Shown here: piece by piece, positions 25,135 to 34,937 of the stretch | How positions within the stretch are numbered: position 1 is the first letter of the stretch | How the letters are laid out: each line of letters opens with the position of its first letter | Assembly: GCA_905210845.1 (NCBI GenBank) | Contig: CAJLYG010000002.1 | Span: forward strand, 1-54,434 | Source: an uncultured Prevotella sp. | Lineage (GTDB): Bacteria; Bacteroidota; Bacteroidia; Bacteroidales; Bacteroidaceae | Length of the DNA: 54,434 nt | Direction: 5' to 3' | Translations under genes and position numbers: made by a program | The notes under the pieces: model-generated | Told to the model about the DNA's origin: nothing | Databases searched by the model: none | What the model saw: the letters and a program-made list of their open reading frames with translations, nothing else

Positions 25135-26472
25135 ATGGCTAACAAACTTTGGGAAAAGGACTTTGAGGTAAACCAAGAGATCGAACGCTTTACCGTAGGC
25201 CATGACCGGGAATTGGATCTCTACCTTGCCAAATACGACGTTCTCGGCTCCATGGCACACATCACGATGCTTGAGTCAATCGGGCTCTTGACCCACGATG
25301 AACTGCAAATGTTGCTCAAGGAACTGAAGGTTATCTATGCCAGCTGCGAGCGAGGCGAGTTTATCATTGAGGACGGCGTAGAGGACGTTCATTCCCAAGT
25401 GGAGCTGATGCTCACCCGCAAGCTTGGGGACATGGGAAAGAAAATCCACAGTGGTCGCTCTCGCAATGATCAGGTATTGGTCGACCTCAAGTTGTTCACG
25501 CGTGAGCAGCTGAAGGAAATCGTAGATGCCGTAAAAGTGCTTTTTGATGAATTGATACAAAAAAGCAACCAATACAAGGATATCTTGATGCCCGGTTATA
25601 CCCATCTGCAGATTGCCATGCCCAGCTCTTTTGGCCTTTGGTTTGGCGCGTATGCAGAATCATTGGCAGACGATATGCTCTTTCTATTGGCTGCATACAA
25701 GATGACCAACCGCAATCCGTTGGGATCAGCAGCTGGATATGGGAGCTCTTTCCCTTTAAACCGCGCCCTGACTACAAAGCTGTTAGGATTCGACTCCATG
25801 GACTACAATGTCGTCTATGCCCAGATGGGACGAGGAAAAATGGAACGCAACGTTTCCTTTGCCACGGCAACCGTGGCAGGGACCTTAGCGAAGATGGCTT
25901 TTGATGCCTGCCTGTTCAACTGCCAGAACTTCTCTTTCATCAAGCTGCCCAAGGAATGTACGACAGGTAGCAGTATCATGCCCCACAAGAAAAACCCTGA
26001 TGTCTTCGAGCTGATCCGGGCCAAAAGCAATAAGATCCAAAGCCTTCCCCAACAGATCATGATGATCATGAACAACCTGCCCGTAGGATATTTCCGTGAC
26101 CTCCAGATCATCAAGGAGGTTTTCCTCCCTGCTTTTGGAGAACTAAAAGACTGCCTGCAGATGGCTGCCTACATCATCAACAAGATGGAAGTCAACCCGC
26201 ATATCCTCGACAATCCCATGTACGACCCGATATTCTCTGTCGAGGAAGCCAATCAGTTGGCTGCTGCGGGAATGCCCTTCCGCGATGCTTACAAGAAAGT
26301 AGGCATGGAGATTGAGACCGGCACTTTCCATGCCAACAAGCACATCCACCATACCCACGAAGGTAGCATAGGCAATCTCTGCAACGACAAGATCCAAGCA
26401 ATCATGGAAAGCACACTTCAGCAATTCCATTTCGAGCAGGTTGAAGAAGCGGAAAAGGCCTTACTGAAATAG
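25135..26472 (+). CDS. argH: Argininosuccinate lyase
   Basis: 445 residues. The fumarase-superfamily signature GSSIMPHKKNPDVFELIR is in the middle, with SGRSRNDQV and GYTHLQ(I/P)A upstream. It cleaves argininosuccinate to arginine and fumarate, the last step of arginine synthesis. Both ends fit the family. No other arginine gene lies in the window. Confidence 0.94.
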   Translation: MANKLWEKDFEVNQEIERFTVGHDRELDLYLAKYDVLGSMAHITMLESIGLLTHDELQMLLKELKVIYASCERGEFIIEDGVEDVHSQVELMLTRKLGDMGKKIHSGRSRNDQVLVDLKLFTREQLKEIVDAVKVLFDELIQKSNQYKDILMPGYTHLQIAMPSSFGLWFGAYAESLADDMLFLLAAYKMTNRNPLGSAAGYGSSFPLNRALTTKLLGFDSMDYNVVYAQMGRGKMERNVSFATATVAGTLAKMAFDACLFNCQNFSFIKLPKECTTGSSIMPHKKNPDVFELIRAKSNKIQSLPQQIMMIMNNLPVGYFRDLQIIKEVFLPAFGELKDCLQMAAYIINKMEVNPHILDNPMYDPIFSVEEANQLAAAGMPFRDAYKKVGMEIETGTFHANKHIHHTHEGSIGNLCNDKIQAIMESTLQQFHFEQVEEAEKALLK

Positions 26473-26474
26473 CA

Positions 26475-27047
26475 ATGACGATGAGAAGGATCCGAACAAT
26501 ATTAGGGAGCCTGCTCTCCCTCATGCTCCTCTCGTGTACAGCAGACAACGAGTTCAGCACTACGGCGTGCTATCTTGTGATAGAGAATAACCTTCACAAT
26601 GATGCCACACTGGCCAGTGCCATGAACTCCGCTTCACCGGGCATTTTCGCAACGATCACGAAAGTCACGTCGAAAGGTGCCACCTATTTTCACTTCTCCA
26701 GCAATCAAGGAGGAAGCAGTTCATCCATTTTCAATGCCATTGACGCCAAGAGAAACCTGATCATGGGCATGAACGGAGGACTGATCGTAGGTTATGGAAA
26801 TTTAAGTCAGCCTGTCACGTTCTATGCATACGACCGGGAGTGCCCCAACTGCTTCGATCCGAACAATATTCCCATGAAAAGCTATCCCATCAACGTCAAC
26901 AGCAGCGGTATCGGAACCTGTTCCAAATGTGGAAGGAAATACGACTTGAACAATGGAGGCATCATTTCTTCAGGTGATGGAGGAAAGAAAATGACCCGCT
27001 ATCGCTGTGGAACGACAGGTAGTTATGGCGTGTTATCCGTCAATTAA
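26475..27047 (+). CDS. Cysteine-rich lipoprotein, hypothetical
   Basis: 190 residues, with a lipobox near LLSC (Cys about 21). Two cysteine pairs, CPNC and CSKCGRKYDLNNGG, lie about 40 residues apart. The second is worded like the distal half of a Rieske motif (C..HG..FDL..G), but Cys replaces the ligand His, so a zinc ribbon is more likely. It starts two bases after the argH stop. Function unknown; an envelope metal-binding role is possible. Confidence 0.7.
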   Translation: MTMRRIRTILGSLLSLMLLSCTADNEFSTTACYLVIENNLHNDATLASAMNSASPGIFATITKVTSKGATYFHFSSNQGGSSSSIFNAIDAKRNLIMGMNGGLIVGYGNLSQPVTFYAYDRECPNCFDPNNIPMKSYPINVNSSGIGTCSKCGRKYDLNNGGIISSGDGGKKMTRYRCGTTGSYGVLSVN

Positions 27048-27089
27048 TGGCAAGAAACGCATATTTTTGAATTAAAATGTGTTAATACT

Positions 27090-27120
27090 TTTGTCATTAA
27101 GAGAATTCCCTTTATCTTTG
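27090..27120 (+). promoter_or_regulatory. tRNA-Gly promoter
   Basis: TTTG at 27090-27093 and TATCTTTG at 27113-27120 with a 19-bp spacer, 12 bases before the tRNA. Confidence 0.75.
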
Positions 27121-27132
27121 CACTACAGAAAT

Positions 27133-27205
27133 GCGGCAATAGCTCAGTTGGTAGAGCGCGACCTTGCCAAGGTCGAGGTCGCGGGTCCGAGTCCCGTTTG
27201 CCGCT
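27133..27205 (+). tRNA. tRNA-Gly (GCC)
   Basis: Acceptor arms GCGGCAA (27133-27139) and TTGCCGC (27198-27204) pair, with T at 27205 as the discriminator. The anticodon stem-loop CGACCTTGCCAAGGTCG gives GCC. The T-arm carries the GGTCCGAGTCC loop (a C in place of the common GGTTCGA). CCA is not encoded. Confidence 0.96.
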
Positions 27206-27291
27206 CAAGCTTTTTGTCATTAGAAAGATAGGTCAAGGCAGGAAAAGGCTTTTCATACATGAAACGCCTTGATATGTGAGGACAGTAAGCG

Positions 27292-27377
27292 GCCGCGATG
27301 GTGGAATTGGTAGACACGAGGGACTTAAAATCCCTTGGCCAGAAATGGCTGTACGGGTTCGAGTCCCGTTCGCGGCA
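27292..27377 (+). tRNA. tRNA-Leu (UAA)
   Basis: Acceptor arms GCCGCGA (27292-27298) and TCGCGGC (27370-27376) pair, with A at 27377 as the discriminator. GGGACTTAAAATCCC gives the anticodon TAA. The long variable arm (TTGGCCAGAAATGGCTGT) confirms a class II tRNA. CCA is not encoded. Confidence 0.96.
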
Positions 27378-27399
27378 CTACAATCTTAAACACTTTTAT

Positions 27400-29079
27400 A
27401 TGATGCATAAAAAACTAATTCTCACATTATCGGCTTGTTCTTTAGTCATTTTCACATCCTGCTCTAAGCTGGGTGCATTGTCAGCTGATAATTTTACAGT
27501 GACTCCGAATCCCCTGGAAACCGTTGGAGGAGAAGTTCCCAACACCATCAATGGTACTTTTCCAGAGAAGTACATGAAAAAGAATGCTGTCGTAACAGTC
27601 ATTCCGGAACTCCGTTATGGTAACGGGAAGACCCAGCAGGGCACAACTGCGACCTTCCAAGGAGAGAAGGTGATGGGCAATAACCAAACGATCTCTTACC
27701 GCATGGGCGGTCATTATACGATGAAATCGAATTTCATCTACGATGACCCTGAGATGCAGAAATGCGATATGTACCTTACTTTTAAGGCTTCGTTAGGCAA
27801 GAAGAGCGTTACGATCCCGGCTGTCAAAGTAGCAAGAGGACTGATCACAACCGGCGAGTTGTACAAGAAGACGCTGATGAATGCTGGGGCTTGTATCGCA
27901 CCGGATTCTTTCGAGCGCATCAAGGCACAGAAGCAGGAAGCTAATGTGAAATTCCTCATCAACCAGGCTAATCTCCGCAAGAGCGAGTTGAAGAACAATT
28001 CCATTAAGGAATTTGTTCAGATGCTGAAGAAAATCAATGCTGATCGCGAAGGACTGAACTTGAAGAATGTTGAAGTAGCAGCTTATGCTTCTCCTGATGG
28101 AGGTTACTCTTTCAACGATAAGTTGGCAAACAAGCGTCAGGACGTTTCTGAGAACTATGTCAAGAACCAGTTGAAACGCCAGAAGATCACAACAGATGTA
28201 GACGCTCATTATACTGCTCAGGACTGGGACGGATTCCAGAAACTCGTTCAGGCTTCCAACATCCAGGACAAGGATGTCATCTTGCGCGTCCTTTCCATGT
28301 ACAAGGACCCAGAGGAACGTGAAAAACAGATCCGCAACATGAGTGAAGGCTTCAGGGAATTAGCTGATGGCATCCTTCCAGAGCTTCGTCGTTCACGCTT
28401 GATCATTAACTATGAGACTGTAGGTCGTAGCGATGATCAAATCAAGGCACAATACGCAGCTGACCCAACCAAGCTGAGCGTTGAGGAGCTTCTGTACGCA
28501 GCCAGCCTGGAGAACAACGCTAATAAGAAAGAAGATATCTACAAGACAACGGCGAAGTTGTATGACAAGGACTACCGTGCTTATAACAACCTTGCAGCTC
28601 TTGCATTCAACGCAGGCGACGAGACAACGGCAAAACGGTACCTGTCAGAAGCATTAAGCAAGAATAACAAGGCACCTGAGGCAAATGCCAACTTAGGACT
28701 GATTGCCTTAAAGAATGGCAAGATCAAGGATGCTGAGAACTATTTAGCTGAGGCTATTGATGCCAATGGCTTTGGTGAGGCACTTGGCAACCTGAATATC
28801 GCAAAGGGCAACTATGCACAGGCTGTTGAAAACTTCAAGAACTCAAGCAGCAATAGTGCGGCTTTGGCACAACTCCTGAATAAGGACTATGCTGCTGCTA
28901 CATCCACGCTTGACCATATCAAGAACCCTGATGCATTGACAAGTTATTTGCACGCAATCGTTGCTGCACGCCAGAATAATAAGAGCGCAGCTCAGTCATA
29001 TCTGAAGGAAGCTTTACAAAAAGATCCTTCTTTGGCTGAATATGCTACAAACGACCTGGAATTTGCCAATGTCAAATAA
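27400..29079 (+). CDS. OmpA-like/TPR lipoprotein
   Basis: 559 residues from the ATG at 27400; an open frame continues upstream into the tRNA and is not coding. The lipobox is FTSC. An OmpA_C-like region at about 230-280 (VEVAAYASPDGGYSFNDKLANKRQ) suggests peptidoglycan contact. TPR-type helices follow (YKTTAKLYDKDYRAYNNLAALAF, NANLGLIALKNGKIKDAENYL). The protein is probably a structural or scaffold protein in the periplasm, anchored to the outer membrane. The name of a specific orthologue cannot be given from sequence alone. Confidence 0.8.
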   Translation: MMHKKLILTLSACSLVIFTSCSKLGALSADNFTVTPNPLETVGGEVPNTINGTFPEKYMKKNAVVTVIPELRYGNGKTQQGTTATFQGEKVMGNNQTISYRMGGHYTMKSNFIYDDPEMQKCDMYLTFKASLGKKSVTIPAVKVARGLITTGELYKKTLMNAGACIAPDSFERIKAQKQEANVKFLINQANLRKSELKNNSIKEFVQMLKKINADREGLNLKNVEVAAYASPDGGYSFNDKLANKRQDVSENYVKNQLKRQKITTDVDAHYTAQDWDGFQKLVQASNIQDKDVILRVLSMYKDPEEREKQIRNMSEGFRELADGILPELRRSRLIINYETVGRSDDQIKAQYAADPTKLSVEELLYAASLENNANKKEDIYKTTAKLYDKDYRAYNNLAALAFNAGDETTAKRYLSEALSKNNKAPEANANLGLIALKNGKIKDAENYLAEAIDANGFGEALGNLNIAKGNYAQAVENFKNSSSNSAALAQLLNKDYAAATSTLDHIKNPDALTSYLHAIVAARQNNKSAAQSYLKEALQKDPSLAEYATNDLEFANVK

Positions 29080-29083
29080 TCGA

Positions 29084-30082
29084 ATGAAGAATTTCGCATT
29101 TCTTATCATACTCACCTTGGTCCTGGTTTCTTGCGGGGAAGACAACGGTCATTTTAAGATCGAAGGAAAACTCATGAACCTCGACCAAGGTGAGTTTTAT
29201 ATTTACAGTCCTTATGGAGGCATTGATGGAATAGATACCATCAAGGTAGAAGGTGGCAGATTCGCATACGAAATGCCATGTACGAACGAGAACATTGTGA
29301 TGTTAGTATTCCCTAACTTCTCGGAACAGCCCGTCTTTGCCGAACCTGGAGGATCTGTGAATATCAAGGGAGATGCGTCGCATCTGAAAGAGATGACCAT
29401 CAAGGGGACAAAGGAAAATAACCTGATGAATAAGTTCCGTCAGCAAATTGTCAGTGCCTCACCCCCAGAAACCAAGAAGTTCGCAGAGCAATTCATCAAA
29501 GACCATCCGGAATCTGCTGCCAGTATATACTTAGCAAGAAAATATTTCATTGCCAGTAATGAACCGGATTATAAAAAAGCACTCCAACTTTTAGAGCTCA
29601 TCCAAAAGAACCAACCCAAAAATGGAATAGTAGCAAGAATGTACCAGCAGATCAAGAAATTACCGAACTCAACAGTAGGCAGTCCCTTACCAGCATTCTC
29701 GGTGCAAGATACGAACGGTGCTAATGTTTCATCCTCCTCCATCACGGGCAGCGGGATCAGTGTCATCACGGTATGGGCCTCTTGGAGTTTCGATAGCATG
29801 AACATGCAACGGCAATTGAAACAGTTGCAAAAAAGCTCAAAAGGAAAACTGAAATTGGTAAGCATCTGCGTAGATGCCTCCAAGAAGGAATGCCAAGAAA
29901 CCCTCAAACGAGATTCTATATCCTGGCCGAATATCTGCGATCAGCAAATGATTAACAGTCCTGTGTTGAAAACATTGGGGCTCTATTCTGTACCTGACAA
30001 CATCGTTATCAAGAATGGACAAATTGATGCAAGGGATTTAGATACGGATGCCTTGCTCAGCAAAGTCCGCTCTCTTCTATAA
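29084..30082 (+). CDS. DUF4369/thioredoxin-fold lipoprotein without catalytic cysteines
   Basis: 332 residues, with lipobox VSC (Cys 17). Residues about 22-110 resemble DUF4369 (HFKIEGKLMNLDQGEFYIYS, GRFAYEMP). The C-terminal half is a TlpA-like thioredoxin domain (LPAFSVQDTNG), but where WCxxC should be the sequence is WASWSFDSMN (231-240), with no Cys. A redox role through a CxxC is therefore excluded; it may act as a binding or chaperone domain. The ATG at 29069, overlapping the previous stop, is an alternative start. Confidence 0.78.
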   Translation: MKNFAFLIILTLVLVSCGEDNGHFKIEGKLMNLDQGEFYIYSPYGGIDGIDTIKVEGGRFAYEMPCTNENIVMLVFPNFSEQPVFAEPGGSVNIKGDASHLKEMTIKGTKENNLMNKFRQQIVSASPPETKKFAEQFIKDHPESAASIYLARKYFIASNEPDYKKALQLLELIQKNQPKNGIVARMYQQIKKLPNSTVGSPLPAFSVQDTNGANVSSSSITGSGISVITVWASWSFDSMNMQRQLKQLQKSSKGKLKLVSICVDASKKECQETLKRDSISWPNICDQQMINSPVLKTLGLYSVPDNIVIKNGQIDARDLDTDALLSKVRSLL

Positions 30083-30161
30083 TATCCACCACCTATATAT
30101 ACCAAGGGCAGGGGATATCCCAGTCCTTCTATATTTATTAACTGCTAATTGAGTCATTTCC

Positions 30162-31709
30162 ATGTTAGTGAAAACATACTGTGCCGCGATAAACGGCCTA
30201 CAAGTTACGACAGTAACCATTGAAGTCAGCCTCAACAAGGGAGTCGCTTACCATTTTACGGGATTAGGGGACGAAGCCGTAAAAGAAGGGAAGAACCGCA
30301 TCTCTGCAGCCATGCAATACAATGGATATCGGTTTCCTATCGCTGATATCACGGTAAACATGGCCCCAGCAGACCTACGAAAAGAAGGTAGCGGGTATGA
30401 TCTTCCCTTAGCAATAGCGATCTTAGCTGCAAATGGAAGTATTGTCTCTGACCATCTTCAAGAATACATGATGGTAGGAGAACTGAGCTTAGATGGGAAG
30501 ATACAGCCTGTTAAAGGTGCGCTCCCTATTGCGATCAGGGCTCGAAAAGAACATTTCAAGGGATTGATCGTACCCAAGGCGAATGAGTGCGAGGCTGCTG
30601 TTGTCAACAACTTAGAGGTATATGGGATGGATTCATTGTATGATGTCATCCAATTCATGACAGGAACCGGGCAATACAATCCCAAGATCATAGATACACG
30701 CAAGGTGTTTTTCGAGCAACAAAGCCATTTTGATGTGGATTTCTCTGATGTCAGGGGACAAGAAAATATAAAGCGCGCGTTGGAAGTTGCTGCGGCTGGT
30801 GGACATAACCTGATCATGGTAGGTCCTCCGGGATCTGGGAAATCCATGATGGCAAAGCGGCTATCCACCATTCTACCTCCCCTTTCACTGGCCGAAAGTT
30901 TAGAGACCACACAAATCCACAGTATTGCGGGAAAGCTCAGCAAGGACACTTCCCTCATATCGCAAAGACCCTTCCGCTCTCCTCACCATACCATCTCTGA
31001 GGTTGCTCTCGTGGGAGGAGGCACCAATCCCATGCCTGGTGAGATCAGTCTTGCTCATAATGGAGTCCTTTTCTGCGACGAACTTCCAGAATTCAACAAG
31101 CACACCTTAGAGATGCTACGCCAACCCCTGGAAGATCGAAAGATAACCATTAGCCGAGCCAAGTACTCCATCGAATATCCTTGCTCCTTTATGTTCATTG
31201 CCAGCATGAACCCTTGCCCTTGTGGCTATTACGGAGATCCTACCCATCATTGCGTATGCACACCCGGACAGATCCAAAAATACATGAATAAAATTAGCGG
31301 ACCGCTCTTAGACAGGATCGATATTCAATGTGAGATACTCCCTGTGCCCTTTCAAGAACTAAGTTCCTATGCAGTTGGAGAAACCAGCGAACAAATACGA
31401 GAAAGAGTAATGATGGCGCGACAAAGGCAAGACCAAAGGTTCAGGGGAATTCATGGCATTCATTGCAATGCACAAATGACAGAAAGGATGATCCATCAAT
31501 ATGCAGAACCCGATGAGAAAGGTCTGGAACTATTGAAAAATGCAATGGAAAAGCTAAGCCTGTCGGCAAGAGCCTATAGCAGGATCTTAAAGGTAGCAAG
31601 AACCATTGCCGACCTATCCACATGCGACCACGTCCAAGAAGAACATATCGCAGAAGCCGTTTCCTACCGGAACTTAGACCGCAGTGACTGGGCAGAAAGA
31701 AGCCTATGA
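30162..31709 (+). CDS. comM: YifB/ComM-type Mg-chelatase-like ATPase
   Basis: 515 residues. The N-terminal Lon-like domain (VEVSLNKGVAYHFTGLGDEAVKE) is followed by an AAA+ core with Walker A GPPGSGKS and an FCDELPEF Walker B-type block, then a C-terminal Mg_chelatase domain. ComM promotes branch migration of recombination intermediates during natural transformation. The stop abuts the converging fimbrillin-like gene with no gap. Confidence 0.9.
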   Translation: MLVKTYCAAINGLQVTTVTIEVSLNKGVAYHFTGLGDEAVKEGKNRISAAMQYNGYRFPIADITVNMAPADLRKEGSGYDLPLAIAILAANGSIVSDHLQEYMMVGELSLDGKIQPVKGALPIAIRARKEHFKGLIVPKANECEAAVVNNLEVYGMDSLYDVIQFMTGTGQYNPKIIDTRKVFFEQQSHFDVDFSDVRGQENIKRALEVAAAGGHNLIMVGPPGSGKSMMAKRLSTILPPLSLAESLETTQIHSIAGKLSKDTSLISQRPFRSPHHTISEVALVGGGTNPMPGEISLAHNGVLFCDELPEFNKHTLEMLRQPLEDRKITISRAKYSIEYPCSFMFIASMNPCPCGYYGDPTHHCVCTPGQIQKYMNKISGPLLDRIDIQCEILPVPFQELSSYAVGETSEQIRERVMMARQRQDQRFRGIHGIHCNAQMTERMIHQYAEPDEKGLELLKNAMEKLSLSARAYSRILKVARTIADLSTCDHVQEEHIAEAVSYRNLDRSDWAERSL

Positions 31710-32567
31710 TTACTCCTTCTTCAAATAATAACTAAACGGATAGGTGGTACCAGCGTTCAACGATGACATGACAACGTCCTCTGTCGTGGAATAGACACTT
31801 CCGCCAGCTGTTGTCACCGTGAATTTTGCCGTTGCATAAGGAGCGAACAAAGCCACATAGACAGGCAAGGTCAAATAGCCAGTCGCTGGTTTCAGCACGA
31901 TCGGCTGACAAACAGATGTCAAAGAGATCTTAGAAGTAGTGAAATCGAAAATACCTTCCGTACACATATTCTCTATCTTCACGGAAGTAATATTCTTGAT
32001 TTCTTCACCATCTTCGTCTACAAAGGAAAACTCGCCGATACTCATCAAGCGCCTGACATAAATCATCGCAGCCTTAGCGGTAAGGTCTGTCGCAGTCGTC
32101 GTTGATATCTTTGCTTTACCAAAGGTAAAATTAAACTTGCTATTGATGGTCTCCAGTGTACCATCCTGCCCTGAGATATCAAGTGCAAGCAAACTATCAC
32201 CACCTTCACTGGCAAGAGAAGTAATACCTTCACTCCCGACCTTTGGCCAAAAAATCTCCAAGAAATTATACCTCTTACAGGTCATATACCCTGTAAAACG
32301 AGTCGTATCAGAAGTAGAGGCAGCCGTGAAAGTATCAAAAATAGTCGAAGTACGCCTTGTATTGTTATAAACAGAGACTTCCGTACCCTCCGTCCAAGGC
32401 ACTGTACTTGCCGCAGTCATTTGGTTGATGGTAACGAATCGCCTTGCTGTCGTTGTGTCTGTCGTTGACGACGACGAGGATGATTCAGAATCGCTATCGT
32501 GACATCCTAAGAAGACGAGAGGCAAGCACATAACTATCAGAGCTACAAATGCATATTTAACTTTCAT
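31710..32567 (-). CDS. Fimbrillin-like lipoprotein
   Basis: 285 residues, lipobox FLGC (Cys 22), then a Ser/Thr/Asp-rich linker and a beta-rich body. TTARRFVTINQMT near the N-terminus and the repeating ISGQDGTLE/FNFTFGKAK strands fit the FimB/Mfa2-like fimbrillin family of Bacteroidales, which builds or anchors surface fimbriae. The exact subunit role is unknown. It overlaps none of its neighbours and ends back-to-back with yifB. Confidence 0.7.
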   Translation of the reverse strand: MKVKYAFVALIVMCLPLVFLGCHDSDSESSSSSSTTDTTTARRFVTINQMTAASTVPWTEGTEVSVYNNTRRTSTIFDTFTAASTSDTTRFTGYMTCKRYNFLEIFWPKVGSEGITSLASEGGDSLLALDISGQDGTLETINSKFNFTFGKAKISTTTATDLTAKAAMIYVRRLMSIGEFSFVDEDGEEIKNITSVKIENMCTEGIFDFTTSKISLTSVCQPIVLKPATGYLTLPVYVALFAPYATAKFTVTTAGGSVYSTTEDVVMSSLNAGTTYPFSYYLKKE

Positions 32568-32688
32568 TCCTATATTCCTTATTGATTTCAGTTTGCAAAA
32601 TTACTATTTTTATTACAAACGCAAGAATCTTTTATTCTAAACTACTATTTAATTAAGTTAAATGCCACATATATTCCCCTTTTTTAGT

Positions 32689-32696
32689 AACTTTGC
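32689..32696 (+). promoter_or_regulatory. metG -7 promoter element
   Basis: TAACTTTG fits the -7 form TAnnTTTG, about 22 bases before the ATG at 32719. The -33 element is weak. Confidence 0.5.
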
Positions 32697-32718
32697 ACCA
32701 AAATAGAATTAAAGATTT

Positions 32719-34782
32719 ATGGAACAAAAGAAATTCAAGCGTACTACTGTAACAGCTGCGCTCCCGTATGCCAATGGAGGTGTGCACATCGGTCATCTGG
32801 CAGGCGTATATGTACCTGCCGATATTTATGTAAGGTACCTCCGTCTGAAGAAACAGGATGTCATTTTCATTGGTGGCTCTGATGAACACGGAGTGCCTAT
32901 TACGATCCGTGCTAAAAAGGAAGGTGTCAGCCCACAAGTGATCGTTGACAGGTACCACTCTCTGATCAAAAAAAGCTTTGAAGAGTTTGGCATCTCTTTT
33001 GATATCTACAGCCGTACGACCAGCCCGACCCATAACAAACTGGCTTCAGATTTCTTCCGTAAGCTTTATGATGATGGGAAGTTAATTGAACAGGAAACAG
33101 AACAATATTATGACGAGGAAGCCCACCAATTCCTCGCCGACCGTTATATCATGGGGCAATGCCCTCATTGTGGCAACCCCAATGCGTATGGAGACCAGTG
33201 CGAAAAGTGTGGAAGCGATCTCTCGCCAATGGAATTGATCAATCCACACTCTACCATCAGTGGCTCCAAGCCCGTCATCAAGAAGACGAAGAACTGGTAC
33301 CTTCCTTTAAACGAATATCAGGACTGGCTAAAGAAATGGATTCTTGATGGGCATAAAGAATGGCGCCCGAATGTGTATGGACAATGCAAAAGCTGGCTTG
33401 ACATGGACTTACAACCCCGAGCCATGACCCGCGATCTCGACTGGGGTATCCCTGTACCCGTGGAAGGAGCTGAAGGCAAGGTCCTTTACGTATGGTTTGA
33501 TGCGCCGATCGGCTATATATCCAATACAAAGGAGTTATGTGACCAAGAGCCTGAGAAATGGGGGAATTGGGAAAAATGGTGGAAAGACCCAGAGACACGT
33601 CTGGTCCATTTCATAGGAAAGGACAACATCGTATTCCACTGCCTCATTTTCCCAACGATGCTTCATGCCCATGGAGGGTATATCCTTCCGGACAACGTAC
33701 CCGCCAATGAATTCCTGAACTTGGAGAATGACAAGATCTCCACATCCCGCAATTGGGCTGTCTGGCTCCATGAATACTTACAAGAGTTGCCAGGCAAGCA
33801 AGATGTTCTGCGTTATGTCCTTACTGCCAATGCTCCAGAGACAAAGGACAACAATTTTACATGGAAAGACTATCAAGAGCGAAATAACAACGAACTGGTA
33901 GCCGTCTATGGCAATTTCGTCAACCGCGCGCTGCAATTGACGAAGAAATACTGGAATGGGGTCGTGCCTGCATGCGGGGATCTGGCCCCTGTTGACCAAA
34001 AAGCCATTGAAGAGTTCAAGGACGTAAAAGAGAAAGTGGAATCACTTCTTGATACCTTCAAATTCCGTGATGCCCAGTTCGAAGCCATGAACCTGGCAAG
34101 AATAGGCAATCGCTATATCACGGAATGTGAGCCTTGGAAAGTTTGGAAAACAGACCCAAAGCGTGTAGAGACCATTCTCTATATTAGTTTGCAACTTGTC
34201 GCAAATTTAGCTATCGCCTTTGAACCTTTCCTTCCATTTAGCAGCAAAAGGTTGCGCGACATGATTAACCTGACAGACTACAACTGGGATCAGTTAGGAT
34301 CCATCGACTTATTAAAGCCAGGACATCAGTTAAATGAGCCAAGTCTACTATTTGAAAAGATTGAGGATGATGTGATAGAAAAGCAGTTGAAGAAATTGGA
34401 AGACACTAAGAAAGCCAATGAAGCTGCCCATTATAAGGCAAAAGACATCAAGCCAACCATCGATTTCAAGGAATTTGAGAAGTTGGATATCCGTGTTGGG
34501 CACATCAAGAACTGCGAGAAGGTCAAGAAGGCAAGCAAACTGCTGAAGTTTACCCTTGATGATGGCTCTGGCAACGACCGCACCATCGTCAGTGGAATCG
34601 CCAAGTTCTATAAGCCTGAAGACCTGATCGGGAAAGACGTCCTGTTCATTGCCAATCTTGCCCCACGCACTCTCATGGGCATAGAAAGCCAGGGAATGAT
34701 CCTGTCGGCAGAAAACTATAACGGAGACTTGAGCGTTACCACGATCCTGAAAGAAGTAAAACCAGGCAGCGTCGTGTGCTAA
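32719..34782 (+). CDS. metG: Methionyl-tRNA synthetase
   Basis: 687 residues. [10 protein letters not shown] is the HIGH-type signature, [18 protein letters not shown] the zinc-binding knuckle, and [10 protein letters not shown] the KMSKS-like loop. A C-terminal tRNA-binding domain ([21 protein letters not shown] to ESQGMILSA) follows at about 580-687. It charges tRNA-Met. Length and ends fit the bacterial long form. Confidence 0.96.
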   Translation: MEQKKFKRTTVTAALPYANGGVHIGHLAGVYVPADIYVRYLRLKKQDVIFIGGSDEHGVPITIRAKKEGVSPQVIVDRYHSLIKKSFEEFGISFDIYSRTTSPTHNKLASDFFRKLYDDGKLIEQETEQYYDEEAHQFLADRYIMGQCPHCGNPNAYGDQCEKCGSDLSPMELINPHSTISGSKPVIKKTKNWYLPLNEYQDWLKKWILDGHKEWRPNVYGQCKSWLDMDLQPRAMTRDLDWGIPVPVEGAEGKVLYVWFDAPIGYISNTKELCDQEPEKWGNWEKWWKDPETRLVHFIGKDNIVFHCLIFPTMLHAHGGYILPDNVPANEFLNLENDKISTSRNWAVWLHEYLQELPGKQDVLRYVLTANAPETKDNNFTWKDYQERNNNELVAVYGNFVNRALQLTKKYWNGVVPACGDLAPVDQKAIEEFKDVKEKVESLLDTFKFRDAQFEAMNLARIGNRYITECEPWKVWKTDPKRVETILYISLQLVANLAIAFEPFLPFSSKRLRDMINLTDYNWDQLGSIDLLKPGHQLNEPSLLFEKIEDDVIEKQLKKLEDTKKANEAAHYKAKDIKPTIDFKEFEKLDIRVGHIKNCEKVKKASKLLKFTLDDGSGNDRTIVSGIAKFYKPEDLIGKDVLFIANLAPRTLMGIESQGMILSAENYNGDLSVTTILKEVKPGSVVC

Positions 34783-34800
34783 TTGGAAATATGCCCTTAT

Positions 34801-34830
34801 AAAGGTCTGTCCCTTTGGGCAGACCTTTTT
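34801..34830 (+). terminator. metG terminator
   Basis: AAAGGTCTG (34801-34809) and CAGACCTTT (34820-34828) form a strong stem, with CCC/GGG continuing it around one bulged base. A T-run follows. Confidence 0.85.
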
Positions 34831-34937
34831 ATCCTTTTCCTCCATAGGTTAAAGATTCAAAAAATGATGGATCTTCCTATAACCGAATTAACTGCAAACG
34901 CGTATTAGAGTTTAGAATATAGAAAAACGATCAGAAT

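Noticed and set aside
27298..27399. Open frame extending the OmpA/TPR lipoprotein upstream
   Set aside because: It overlaps tRNA-Leu; the lipoprotein signal starts at the ATG at 27400.
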